This document shows positions 55,744-64,000 of a DNA stretch of 64,000 bases, in pieces (within the stretch, counting starts at the first letter, position 1; each line of letters starts with the position of its first letter). Below the pieces are notes generated by a model. The model had not been told where the DNA came from. It worked only from the letters and a program-made list of their open reading frames with translations, and made no database searches. The position numbers and the translations under genes were made by a program. This DNA comes from Burkholderia paludis (lineage in GTDB: Bacteria; Pseudomonadota; Gammaproteobacteria; Burkholderiales; Burkholderiaceae). The stretch lies in NCBI RefSeq assembly GCF_000732615.1, contig NZ_JPGL01000010.1:184458-248457 (forward strand), read 5' to 3'.

Positions 55744-56814
55744 ATGATGACTTCCAGCGACGGCCTGACCAGTCCGGCACGCCTCCTGCGACTCGCATCG
55801 TGGGCGATAGCGATCGTCTTTGCAGTCTTTCTGAACATGCTCGGCAGTCTCGTGATCCGCGACATGGCGTTCGCGCCGGGCGGCGGGCCGCCCGCCATCG
55901 AGCAATTCGCGGATGCTCCGGCGAAAGCGCGGCTGGACGCAACGCGGCGTGACCTGCAGGCGCGGCACGACACGCTGGCCGAGAAAGCCGACGCAATGGA
56001 GGTGGCCCGCGGACGTGCCGCCAAGGAGTATGCGGCGGAGAAGGAAAGTTTCCGCAACTGGCTGGCCACCCGTTCGGTCACGGGAGACGGCGCGCGGGAC
56101 CCGGACATCCTGGCAAGAACTCGCCAGCTCGATACGCTCCAGGCGGTAGTCACCAACTGGCAGCATCAGATCGATGCGATCGACGACCAGCAACGGGCGC
56201 TGGCGGCGCAGCAGACGCAGGTGGACACGCAGATCGCCGACGCGGACGCAGCAGCCGAACGGCGCTTCGACGACGCGACCCGGCATTACGAGTTGCAGGT
56301 GTTCGGGCTGCGGCTTGCGCTGACGTTGCCGATCCTGCTGATTGCGATCTGGCTGTTCATCCGCTATCGCAAGGTGCGCTACTGGCCTTTCGTGTACGGT
56401 TTCGGGCTGTTCGCACTGAGCGCCTTCTTCATCGAGCTGGTTCCGTATTTGCCGAATTTCGGCGGCTATGTCCGGGTACTGGTCGGGATCGCGCTCACGG
56501 TGTTCGCCGGCATTTACATGATGAAGGCCTTCCAGCGCTATGTCGAACGCAAGCGACTCGAGCTGCAGCAGGATCAGGGCGTGCGCGCACGCACGATCGG
56601 ATACGAAAAGGCCGTTCGCTCACTCGAAAAAAAACGCTGCCCGTCATGCGACAAGCAATGGAATCTGGGCGGCGACGACTCCACGTTCTGCGTGCATTGC
56701 GGATTGAGGCTTTTCAACGTATGCGGATGCGGCGGCCGGAATTTCTTTTTCTTCCCGCATTGCCATCAATGCGGTACCGCGCAGGGTAACGAGCAGCCGG
56801 CGGCGTCCGAGTGA
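55744..56814 (+). CDS. Membrane protein with coiled coil and C-terminal zinc ribbons
   Basis: This 356-residue protein has an N-terminal membrane helix (about 14-36), a long charged coiled coil (about 50-185) and three helices (about 188-206, 215-235 and 240-258). The cytoplasmic tail has two zinc-ribbon halves, CPSCDKQW...CVHCG and CGCGG...HCHQCG. Similar designs are known as uncharacterised inner-membrane zinc-ribbon proteins. The coiled coil would lie in the periplasm if the first helix is inserted N-in. The function is unknown; the context (lipoproteins, VOC) gives no clue. Confidence 0.8.
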   Translation: MMTSSDGLTSPARLLRLASWAIAIVFAVFLNMLGSLVIRDMAFAPGGGPPAIEQFADAPAKARLDATRRDLQARHDTLAEKADAMEVARGRAAKEYAAEKESFRNWLATRSVTGDGARDPDILARTRQLDTLQAVVTNWQHQIDAIDDQQRALAAQQTQVDTQIADADAAAERRFDDATRHYELQVFGLRLALTLPILLIAIWLFIRYRKVRYWPFVYGFGLFALSAFFIELVPYLPNFGGYVRVLVGIALTVFAGIYMMKAFQRYVERKRLELQQDQGVRARTIGYEKAVRSLEKKRCPSCDKQWNLGGDDSTFCVHCGLRLFNVCGCGGRNFFFFPHCHQCGTAQGNEQPAASE

Positions 56815-57127
56815 CGACCTTCGTGCTTGCGATTCATACCCCATGGACTCCGGATCTTGCCTCCTGATGTCGTGACGTATCCGGCCCGGACGCGTTTCTG
56901 TCGCCGCAATGAGGTCTGACGGGGTTCCCGCCCCGAACGATCGAAACGCGCCCGCCGCAGTCGATTGCATCCTGCCTCGGCGGGCCATGAGCGGCCCGGT
57001 CAACACATCGGGTCGGATCTCCGACGATTCGGCTCGCAGGTCGATGCCCGGACTGGCGCGGAGCATGCCCGGTCTGCTATCGTCAAATGCCACTGCAAGC
57101 CAACCCAACTAGATTCCAGCTCCTATC
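56815..57127. other. 313-base intergenic region, nothing recognised
   Basis: No protein-like frame, repeat or hairpin stands out between the zinc-ribbon membrane protein gene and the VOC gene. Confidence 0.35.
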
Positions 57128-57559
57128 ATGATCGACCACGTCTACCTCTCCGTCACCGACATCGACAAGTCACTGGCGTTCTACACCGAAGCCCTGCGGC
57201 CGCTCGGTTGGCGCGTATTCGGCAATTACCAAGCCGCTTCGGGGCCGGCAGGCGTCCCCGATCTCTACGGCATCGGTGATGACGTGTACGGCAAGGGCAA
57301 TGCCGTCGGCTCGAGCATCTGGCTACGCCGGCGCAACCCCGGCGAAACCGGGCTGTATCTCGGGATCGTCTGCGACAGCAATGAACTGGTCGACGCGGCG
57401 TACGCAGCCGCCATCCAGGCCGGCGGCACGGATGAGGGAAAACCGGCGGATCGCACGTATTTTGCGCCCGGCTACTATGCCGCCAACATCGCCGACTTCG
57501 ACGGCAACCGCCTCGAGTTCGTCCACAAGGCGTGGAATCCGAAGCGGCATCAGTCGTGA
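57128..57559 (+). CDS. VOC family protein (glyoxalase/bleomycin-resistance-like)
   Basis: This 143-residue single VOC module starts MIDHVYLSVTDIDKSLAFYTEAL, with His4 as first metal ligand. The second half has YFAPGYYAANIADFDGNRLEFVHKAW with the Glu ligand near the end. Members bind metal and act as dioxygenases, isomerases or resistance proteins. The specific role is unknown. Confidence 0.87.
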   Translation: MIDHVYLSVTDIDKSLAFYTEALRPLGWRVFGNYQAASGPAGVPDLYGIGDDVYGKGNAVGSSIWLRRRNPGETGLYLGIVCDSNELVDAAYAAAIQAGGTDEGKPADRTYFAPGYYAANIADFDGNRLEFVHKAWNPKRHQS

Positions 57560-58013
57560 TTCTGTGCACTCAATGACGAGGGCGTTGGTCATACGTGTCT
57601 TGGGCAATCTCGTGGTGATCGGCGCCTGGATCGTTGACTATTGTCTGCAGCATTTACGCACGTCGTCGAGAACCTTCGATCCAGTATGGAGACTGACCGG
57701 GCTGACCAGAACTTCATAGACGGGTAAGCGCCGCCAGGCGCATGGCGCCCTCAACTCCACAGGTGCCATGTCGTGCCGGACCTGACAATATTTGATGATT
57801 GAATCGTGCAACAAAATGTAACGATCGAGTAGGATTTACGGACGGGCGGATTGCGTCAGCGGCAATCATAACGGGGAGGTTGCTGATTCGATCTTTCAAT
57901 GAATTTTCCCGCCCGGTGGATTTGGATGATGGATACAGGGTGTTCATCGTCGAATGATCGCATTCGGCATGACCACTTGCCTTCTCGACATTTAAATTAA
58001 AAAATTAACCGAT
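57560..58013. other. 454-base AT-richer intergenic region
   Basis: The DNA becomes clearly AT-richer towards 58013 and holds the promoter of the following lipoprotein pair. No gene is recognised. The base composition shift continues into the first lipoprotein gene, consistent with acquired DNA. Confidence 0.4.
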
Positions 58014-58619
58014 ATGATCGAAAAAATCCGCATCACCCGATTCGCGATTTCCATCGGGATGACGTTGGCATTGTCTGCTTGCCTGGCGCCACATTCGTAT
58101 GTTGATAAATCGCTTGGCGAACCGCATTATGCCGATTTTAAAAAATCAGAAACCCCTCAGCCAATCCAGCTACTCGTTGAGTTTCAAACAAAAGGTGTTG
58201 CAAATGCTCGTGTAACGGAAGCATTGCGTCCACGTGTCTTCGAGCAAGTTTCACAATCCGGGTTGTTTAGTCGAGTCTCGTATGATCCGGTCCCGTCAGG
58301 ACGCAAGCTTTCGATTACGGTCAACAACATTCCGTTGACCGATAATGTAGCGGCGAAAGGCTTCGGGACGGGCCTTACCCTTGGCCTGGTAGGCACCATG
58401 GTGACCGACGGCTACGTCTGCACGACAAATTACCTCGAACCTGGACATGATCCCGTGACCACAACGGTCAAGCATGCAATTCACACGACGATCGGCAATG
58501 CCTCCGGTCCGGAAGGTTTGCAGCAGATGTCAGTTCAAGAGGCGTCGGCGACAATGTTGCGTCAGATAGTCGGGAAGAGCCTCGAGCAAATCGACCAAGC
58601 TTCTGATCTTGCACAGTGA
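58014..58619 (+). CDS. Lipoprotein of unknown function
   Basis: This 201-residue protein has a signal peptide and lipobox LSAC (Cys23). The mature part contains PQPIQLLVEFQTKGVANARVTEALRPRVFEQVSQSGLFSRVSY, reminiscent of proteins that assemble periplasmic lipoprotein complexes, and a GFGTGLTLGLVGTMVTDGYVC stretch that could be a membrane-associated loop. Codon use is AT-richer than neighbours. Its stop overlaps the start of the next lipoprotein gene, so the two form a pair. Confidence 0.72.
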   Translation: MIEKIRITRFAISIGMTLALSACLAPHSYVDKSLGEPHYADFKKSETPQPIQLLVEFQTKGVANARVTEALRPRVFEQVSQSGLFSRVSYDPVPSGRKLSITVNNIPLTDNVAAKGFGTGLTLGLVGTMVTDGYVCTTNYLEPGHDPVTTTVKHAIHTTIGNASGPEGLQQMSVQEASATMLRQIVGKSLEQIDQASDLAQ

Positions 58620-59212
58620 TGCTTTGCACACTACCTCGATGGAGACGTGAATTGCCCCGTGGCAAATTCGTGCTGTTCGCAGGCATATTGGCTGCGTGCG
58701 GAGGATGCGTCACGCAACCTGCACCAAGCTATCAGCTCAGTATTGCAAACCAGATGGCATTGGAGAAGATTCCACGCACGGCACACTATCAGGTAGCACG
58801 TGGGGCAGAGCCTACTGATATTCAGACGCAGGTTCGATCATTGAGTGTCGCGGCACCAGCGGACGGGTCATGGACCTCGTATTTGAAAGAGGCGCTTCGC
58901 ATTGAGCTCGCATCGGCGGGACTTTATTCAGTCGATGCCCCGGCCGTCTTGACCGTGTCCTTGTCCGATGTCCACGTGCTGGACGGACATGCCGATCTCG
59001 CGGGGCGATTTATCGTGTCGGATGGGCGGGAGGTTATTTACGACAAGGTGCTGCGCGCACAAACGAAGTGGCAGGTACAGTTCATTGGCGTGCTGGCTGC
59101 GCAAGACGGGATGATGCAGACGACTGCGATTTTTCAGAGTCTTCTGCATCAGTTGTTCGAAGACCCCGAATTCATCGCGGTGAGCCGGAGAATTGCGGTG
59201 GTCGCCCCTTGA
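58619..59212 (+). CDS. Second lipoprotein of the pair
   Basis: The ATG at 58619 overlaps the TGA of the first lipoprotein gene; a GTG one codon earlier is possible. The lipobox LAAC puts the lipidated Cys at residue 27. The 197-residue protein contains the repeat-poor segment WTSYLKEALRIELASAGLYSVDAPAVLTVSLSDVHVLDG, with a strand pattern like that of small periplasmic ABC-type or YajG-like lipoproteins (SYLKEALRxEL motif). Function unknown; it probably works with its partner. Confidence 0.72.
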   Translation: MLCTLPRWRRELPRGKFVLFAGILAACGGCVTQPAPSYQLSIANQMALEKIPRTAHYQVARGAEPTDIQTQVRSLSVAAPADGSWTSYLKEALRIELASAGLYSVDAPAVLTVSLSDVHVLDGHADLAGRFIVSDGREVIYDKVLRAQTKWQVQFIGVLAAQDGMMQTTAIFQSLLHQLFEDPEFIAVSRRIAVVAP

Positions 59213-59309
59213 ATCAAGGATCGATCTCGATTCTTGGCGTCTTTGATCGAAGCTGTGGGTGCCCCCCGTTTTTCACGGGTAACGCGTCGTTGCTGCCAAG
59301 GAAGGTGAT

Positions 59310-59511
59310 CAACGGAACGATCGAGACCGCCTTGCCACTTGCATCACCGTGTTTAGCCGGACTTGAGAGGCTGAGCGACGGAAATGGATATATGGTTTCC
59401 GACCAGGTCAGCATCGACGGTCTCTTCGCAGCGCCGACGTTTGCGTATTTCACGCAAGCGGCCGAAGCAGCACCGCTGATTTGCCGTTTCGGCGGGATCG
59501 CGACTGTCTGA
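59310..59511 (+). pseudogene. Glutathione S-transferase C-terminal fragment
   Basis: The plus-strand frame reads ALPLASPCLAGLERLSDGNGYMVSDQVSIDGLFAAPTFAYFTQAAEAAPLICRF, the helical-domain signature of GSTs (DxxSIADLFxAP). It lacks the N-terminal thioredoxin domain and stops early, so it is a remnant. Confidence 0.6.
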
Positions 59512-59708
59512 ATCACTCTGTCCCAAACCCCTATCTTGGGTTCAACCAGTCATTCGCGTCCTTCACCGAACATCATGGCATGTGTCATCGAGCGTTCGCA
59601 GACGCTACTGGCCTCATGCCTACCAACTTCCGGCGCCTTGCGAACATACTCCGTTAGCGTGACAACGCCGGCCGGACCATGTCTATCCCGAGGTAGCTCC
59701 GAGGCGAA

Positions 59709-61382
59709 TCAGACGCTCCAGCCGCGCAACATGTCCGCCATGAGTTGCGCCACGCCTGACCAGTCCTGGTCCTCGCGCGCTTGCCTGAAGAGACGCATCA
59801 CACCCGGGTACCACGGCGAATCTGCCCGCTCGAGCAACCAACGCCAGTCGGTCCAGTCGCACGGGAGCATCAGCCAGCATGGCTTGCCGATCGCGCCCGC
59901 AACGTGTGCCGCGGCAGTATCGACAGAAATCAGCAGATCGAGTTGTGCAATGATTGCAGCCGTGTCGGCAAAGTCCCGAATCGACGAGCCGAGATCCACG
60001 ACGGGCTGTCCAGCAGGCGGTGAAGCGGCTTCGTCTTCTCCCTGGCCTTTTTGCAGGCTGAAGTATGTCGCGCCAGGAACGCTCCACAAAGGTGCGAGCG
60101 GCGCGAGCGACGGTACTGAACGTGTCGCGTCATGCTGGTTATCGGCGAAGCCTTTCCACACAAGGCCAATCTTGAGCCCCGCGCTCGTCTCGATGCGCGC
60201 CCGCCAATGCTCGATGCGCTCCGGCAACGCGTGCAGATACGGCAGCGCGGCCGGAATGGTGTCAAGCGTCGTGCCGAAGAGCAGCGGCAAGCTCAATGGA
60301 TATACCCAGTAATCGTGCGGCTCCACGTGATCGCTACGCGTTTTGACGTCGTCGACGCCGTTGACGGTCGCAACGAGTGGCTTGAGTGCTTCGGGACAGA
60401 GTATCGTCAGTTTGCGCACACCGCGCGTTCGCAGCAGCGGTACATAGCGTACGAACTGAACACAGTCGCCGTAGCCCTGCTCGTACCAGACAACGAGCGT
60501 CTTCCCTTCGAGCGATTCGCCGCGCCATTGCTGCGTATCGGCCGGTGGCGGCAAGTCCTGCGGCTCGCGCTGCGGCGAATAGCGGGCTTCGGCTAGTGGC
60601 CAGCCTTCCGCAAGCCGGCCTTGACTGAGCAGCAAAGTACCGAGATTCCACTGTGCGTCCGCCCAATCGGGCGCGAGTGCCAACGCCTGGCGATAAGCCA
60701 CTTCCGCCTCATCGTAACGTCCGGCGAGCCTGAACGTCGTGCCCAAATTGTGCACCGCGTCACGGTGATCGGGTTGGACGGCGAGCGCTCGCCGGAACAT
60801 CGTTTCTGCCTCGGTCAGTTGCACGCTGCGTAGCAGCATCAGGCCGAAGTTGTACAGCGTATGGACATACGTGCCGTCGATCTCGAGTACGTCGCGGTAC
60901 ACACGCGCCGCTTCGTCGAACCGGCGCTGGTCCATCAGCAGCGTGGCGAGATTGTTGCGCGCGGTGAGCGACCGCGGATCGAGTTCGATTACACGGCGAT
61001 ATCGACCCTCGGCCTCTTCGACCTGTGCAAGCGCTGCCAGCGTCTCGGCAAGATTGAGGTGCGCGCTTGTGCAGCCTGGCCCGACTTCGACGGCGCGGCG
61101 ACAAACGACCTCGGCTTCCAGCACGCGACCGCGCTTCAGCAGCAGATTGCCGAGGTTGGCAAGGTAGTTCGCGTCCTCGTGCAACGCGATCGCGCGGCGA
61201 AGCAACGCTTCCGCCTCGATCCAGGCTCCTCGCGTCGCGAGGATGACACCGAGAAGATGGAGTGCATCGACATGATGCGGATCGAGCTCGAGTGTTGCGC
61301 GGTAACCACGTTCAGCCTCATTGAGGCGGTTGGCCAGATGAGCATCTAATGCGGTCGCGAAAATCGGTTGTTCTGGAGGCAT
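59709..61382 (-). CDS. TPR protein with C-terminal GT9-like glycosyltransferase domain
   Basis: The N-terminal 280 residues hold about seven tetratricopeptide repeats (for example AEALLRRAIALHEDANYLANLGNLLLKRG and AEVAYRQALALAPDWADAQWNLGTLLLSQG). The C-terminal half (KTLVVWYEQGYGDCVQFVRYVPLL to LLISVDTAAAHVAGAIGKPCWLMLPCDWTDWRW) has the heptosyltransferase/GT9 pattern. The total is 557 residues from the start at 61382; 16 more codons are possible. Such proteins glycosylate surface proteins, including flagellins or adhesins. An FkbM methyltransferase lies on the far side of IS debris. Confidence 0.85.
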   Translation of the reverse strand: MPPEQPIFATALDAHLANRLNEAERGYRATLELDPHHVDALHLLGVILATRGAWIEAEALLRRAIALHEDANYLANLGNLLLKRGRVLEAEVVCRRAVEVGPGCTSAHLNLAETLAALAQVEEAEGRYRRVIELDPRSLTARNNLATLLMDQRRFDEAARVYRDVLEIDGTYVHTLYNFGLMLLRSVQLTEAETMFRRALAVQPDHRDAVHNLGTTFRLAGRYDEAEVAYRQALALAPDWADAQWNLGTLLLSQGRLAEGWPLAEARYSPQREPQDLPPPADTQQWRGESLEGKTLVVWYEQGYGDCVQFVRYVPLLRTRGVRKLTILCPEALKPLVATVNGVDDVKTRSDHVEPHDYWVYPLSLPLLFGTTLDTIPAALPYLHALPERIEHWRARIETSAGLKIGLVWKGFADNQHDATRSVPSLAPLAPLWSVPGATYFSLQKGQGEDEAASPPAGQPVVDLGSSIRDFADTAAIIAQLDLLISVDTAAAHVAGAIGKPCWLMLPCDWTDWRWLLERADSPWYPGVMRLFRQAREDQDWSGVAQLMADMLRGWSV

Positions 61383-61653
61383 GATGCGGGAATCGTCGGA
61401 ACCATCACGTGCACGATGGGCACTGGTCACGTTGTTGCAGGCAATTGCATAGGATAACGGAATAACAAATTGAAAGTCTCCATGCTACGAACACCGTTTT
61501 GCCGACGGTAGTCATCAACCGAGGCATTGTCAACTTGTTCGGCAGGTGGACGAGCCAGGGCGATTGGAGTGGGTAGTTGATCGGCTTACGCGGGCCTGTC
61601 GAACCTGTCAGCATTTTCGTGTTCAAGGCATATGATTCTTCCCAGAAGAAGAT

Positions 61654-61800
61654 ATGCCTCGCAAACCGAAGACCCCGCCGGCAGAACTACTGGCCATTCC
61701 CGCCGAACTTCTGGAGCAATTCGGCAGTGCCCCGACGCAGCGCTTTGTAAACGATGGTCAAGCAGTGTTCCGGTATTGGCGGAGCGCCCGTAAACTGCCT
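61654..61800 (+). mobile_element. IS256-family transposase N-terminal scrap
   Basis: The frame starts MPRKPKTPPAELLAIPAELLEQFG, which resembles the first residues of Burkholderia IS256-type transposases. After about 25 codons it runs into unrelated sequence and then the IS66 remnant, so only the 5' end survives. Confidence 0.55.
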
Positions 61801-61819
61801 TCATGGCTCCTTGCACGTC

Positions 61820-62985
61820 AGCTCTGCCCGATGACATTGACACGCGAAGGCAATGGTGTCCGCTCGCGATGAGGTTGTGCGTAAACGCGACGCACAGGTC
61901 GCCGAACTGCAGGAACGGCTCTCGTCATGCGCCATTGAGATAGAGCACCTGAAGTTGAAGCTTGCCAAGCTGCGCCGCATGCAGTTCGGCCGAAAGCCGG
62001 AGAAGCTTGATCGCCAGATCGGACAGATGGAACTGAAGCTTGAAGACCTGATGGCCAATGAGGGTGCCGCCGCGGGAGCGCTCACGTGGCTGCTTAACCC
62101 GCTGGTCGAGGCCATCCGGCATTACGTGCCTGGTGGCGGCAAGGTACACGGCGATGATGCGCCGCTACCGGTGTTGGTGCCCGGAGATGGCCGCTCGAAG
62201 ACAGGACGCCTCTGGGTTTACGTTCGCGATGATCGCAACAGCGCCTCGATCGAGGCGCCGGCGGTCTGGTTCGCGTATACGTCTGACCGGCGCGGCGAGC
62301 ATCCTCAGCAACATCTGGCCGACTTCACCGGAGTGCTGCAGGCTGATGCCTTCGCCGGCTACGCTGAGCTGTATCGCGGCGAGCGCATCGTAGAAACCGC
62401 CTGCATGGCGCACGCGCGCCGAAAGACCCACGATCTGCACGCGGTGCACCCCAATGCGGTGACGGAGGAGGCGCTGCACCGCATCGGCGTGCTCGACAGG
62501 ATCGAGGAGCAGATCCGCGGCAAGCCGCCGGACGAACGCCAGCGCGGGCGCCAGGCATAGGCGGTGTCGCTGCTCGACGACATGAAGCGCTGGTTCGAGC
62601 AAACGCTTGCCTTGCTATCCGCGAAATCGGATACAACGAAAGCGAACCGCTACGCGCTCAAGCGTTGGCCGGCGCCCGTCTATTACTGCAAGGACGGCCG
62701 GGCGGAGATCGACGACCTGATTGCCGAGCGCGCCCTGCGCGGAGTCGCCATCGGAAGGCGAAATTATTTATTCGCCGGTACAGATTCAGGTGGCGAACGC
62801 GCAGCCGCGATGTATGGTGTGGTGTCATCGGCTCGGCTCGCCTGAACGGGATCGACCCCGAGGCCTACCTGCACTACGTCATCGAGCGTTTTGCGGATCA
62901 TCCGGTCAACCGCATCGACGAGCTGCTGCCGTGGAACGTCACTCCATACCTGCCCGCTACCGTGAAGATTGTTCCGATTCGATAG
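61820..62985 (+). mobile_element. Decayed IS66-family transposase (TnpC)
   Basis: The remnant reads LPDDIDT, then MVSARDEVVRKRDAQVAELQERL and KLAKLRRMQFGRKPEKLDRQI (coiled-coil N-terminus). It then jumps over roughly 90 codons into the catalytic domain (LNPLVEAIRHYVPGGGKVHGDDAPLPVL, VWFAYTSDRRGEHPQQHLADFTGVLQADAFAGY, CMAHARRK). A TAG at 62558 breaks the frame before SLLDDMKRWFEQTLALLSAKSD. A frameshift near 62820 precedes NGIDPEAYLHYVIERFADHPVNRIDELLPWNV. TnpA and TnpB are absent, so it cannot move by itself. Confidence 0.88.
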
Positions 62986-63053
62986 CTGCGTCGCGGCTCG
63001 CGTCAACGCGTTCTGCTGCGACATGTATCTGACACTTACTTACACCTGACACC

Positions 63054-63830
63054 ATGAAAAAGAAATTGAACAATGTCCTGATCCCGACGCCGCATGGTCT
63101 GATGGTGGTCAACCGCAATGAGGCCGCGTTCTCCTTTGGCGTCGGTGTCGCGCTGCTGGAGGAAGGTGGATACGATCCGCGCGAAATCGGCTTCGTGCGC
63201 GATATTGTCAACCTGTTACCTCCTGGCTGCGTCGTACTCGATGTCGGCGCCAATATCGGCGTCCATACGCTGGAATTCGCGCGGGCCTGTGAAGCCAAGG
63301 GTGGCATCGTTCATGCCTTCGAACCGCAACGCATCCTGTTTCAAATGCTGGCGGGCAATGTCGCGCTGAACAGTTATCAGAACGTGCACTGTCATCTCGC
63401 CGCAGTCAGTTCGAAGCTGGGCCAGCTATCGATGCCTGCCATCGACTATTCCGTGCCATCCAGTTTCAGCGGCATCGAGCTCGGGCAAGGACGCCAGAAC
63501 GAAAATATCGGACAGTTGCCGAAGTGGGACCAGAGTCAAGAAACAGTTCCGCTGATTACGCTGGACAGCCTTGACCTGCCCAGGGTCGATTTCATGAAGA
63601 TCGACGTGGAGGGAATGGAAATTGACGTCTTGGAAGGCGCCCGGAATCTGATCACAAAATTCCGCCCGCCGATCTATCTCGAATACGCAAAGAACGATTC
63701 TGAAAACCTTGCAAAATTGCTACGAGAATTGGGTTACACGATTTTCGTATTCAGTCGACTGGACTGGATCGCGGTTCCCCGGGAGAACTCAACTATTCAA
63801 ATTACGGGCCTTGCGACATTTGACGTATGA
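63054..63830 (+). CDS. FkbM family methyltransferase
   Basis: This 258-residue SAM-dependent methyltransferase has motif I VVLDVGANIGVHTLEFARA, the acidic loop VHAFEPQ, and the FkbM-typical FMKIDVEGMEIDVLEGARNLI. Members O-methylate sugars or polyketides. Close to a TPR-glycosyltransferase it may modify a glycan on a surface protein. The IS66 remnant lies immediately upstream and may have interrupted an earlier operon. Confidence 0.88.
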   Translation: MKKKLNNVLIPTPHGLMVVNRNEAAFSFGVGVALLEEGGYDPREIGFVRDIVNLLPPGCVVLDVGANIGVHTLEFARACEAKGGIVHAFEPQRILFQMLAGNVALNSYQNVHCHLAAVSSKLGQLSMPAIDYSVPSSFSGIELGQGRQNENIGQLPKWDQSQETVPLITLDSLDLPRVDFMKIDVEGMEIDVLEGARNLITKFRPPIYLEYAKNDSENLAKLLRELGYTIFVFSRLDWIAVPRENSTIQITGLATFDV

Positions 63831-63849
63831 TCGGTAAGGGTTCGTCCTG

Positions 63850-64000
63850 ACATGCTAATACCCCCGGCCAGTAAGCGGGATCGGAAGTAGAATTTCCAGC
63901 AAAGGGAGTTCTACGCAATGAAGAGTCGAAGTTCACGGATAGCCAGATCATGGATGCGCTCAAGCGGGCGGAGTCCGGGCTGGCGGTGCGGGTGATCTGA
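63850..64000 (+). mobile_element. Left end of an IS3-family (IS407-type) element, truncated by window edge
   Basis: The sequence CCCCGGCCAGTAAGCGGGAT and the downstream GGGAGTTCTACGCAATGAAG resemble the left inverted repeat and OrfA start of IS407-like elements. The transposase frame reads SKFTDSQIMDALKRAESGLAV, but one base is missing right after the start codon region and the frame then ends in a stop at 64000, so it looks broken. Confidence 0.6.

Overview
The window is GC-rich with third-position G/C bias, and its gene content points to Burkholderia sensu lato, probably a B. cepacia-complex-type genome. The pointers are an H-NS/BpH3-type protein, many LysR and AraC regulators, SfnB/DszA-type sulfur genes and a Kdo-linked exopolysaccharide cluster. 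No tRNA, rRNA, CRISPR or phage module was seen. The content is accessory in character: one polysaccharide operon, many small regulator-plus-enzyme pairs, and decayed genes and IS debris towards the right end.

Region 1 (1-17.7 kb) is an exopolysaccharide locus on the minus strand. It holds a phosphoglycosyl transferase, Wza, Wzb, Wzc, a Wzx-type flippase, a KpsS/KpsC-like protein, an acyltransferase and two glycosyltransferases. It ends in a complete second CMP-Kdo pathway (kdsA, kdsC, kdsB, kdsD), mostly joined by 4-base overlaps. A secreted sialidase-fold protein converges on it. The inventory (one initiating sugar, two glycosyltransferases, one Kdo transferase candidate, one acyltransferase) matches in number the tri-galactose plus Kdo, O-acetylated polymer known from Burkholderia. 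No Wzy polymerase is present. A GlxA-type AraC regulator sits upstream between two long non-coding stretches.

Region 2 (17.7-24 kb) holds a TRAP transporter operon with a perfect terminator and a 17-bp palindromic operator, a LuxR-type regulator, and a hisC paralogue. The hisC gene is preceded by what looks like a histidine attenuator: a short ORF with four consecutive His codons followed by a terminator.

Region 3 (24-42.6 kb) is a run of small units: a reductase-AraC operon, RidA, H-NS, a cupin, a TSUP permease, three LysR genes beside their likely targets, a LysE exporter, an aldehyde dehydrogenase with a TetR regulator, a DJ-1/PfpI enzyme, and an acetoacetate-decarboxylase-like/saccharopine-dehydrogenase-like operon. 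Two promoters here have the 19-bp spacer and internal dyad typical of MerR activators. LysR and MFS pseudogene remnants lie among them.

Region 4 (42.7-47.7 kb) is an organosulfur unit: SfnB-like and DszC-like flavoenzymes, a DszA/NtaA-like FMN monooxygenase and an OsmC protein. A LysR-type dyad with a good sigma-70 promoter lies in the divergent region.

Region 5 (47.8-64 kb) contains a pair of DnaA-box-like sites, a chemoreceptor and a LysR gene divergent from an ilvE broken by what looks like a 14-bp deletion between direct repeats. It continues with an MFS exporter, an SDR, a glycerol dehydrogenase remnant, a zinc-ribbon membrane protein, a VOC protein and two lipoproteins. It ends with a TPR-glycosyltransferase, a decayed IS66 element, an FkbM methyltransferase and the start of an IS3-family element at the window edge.
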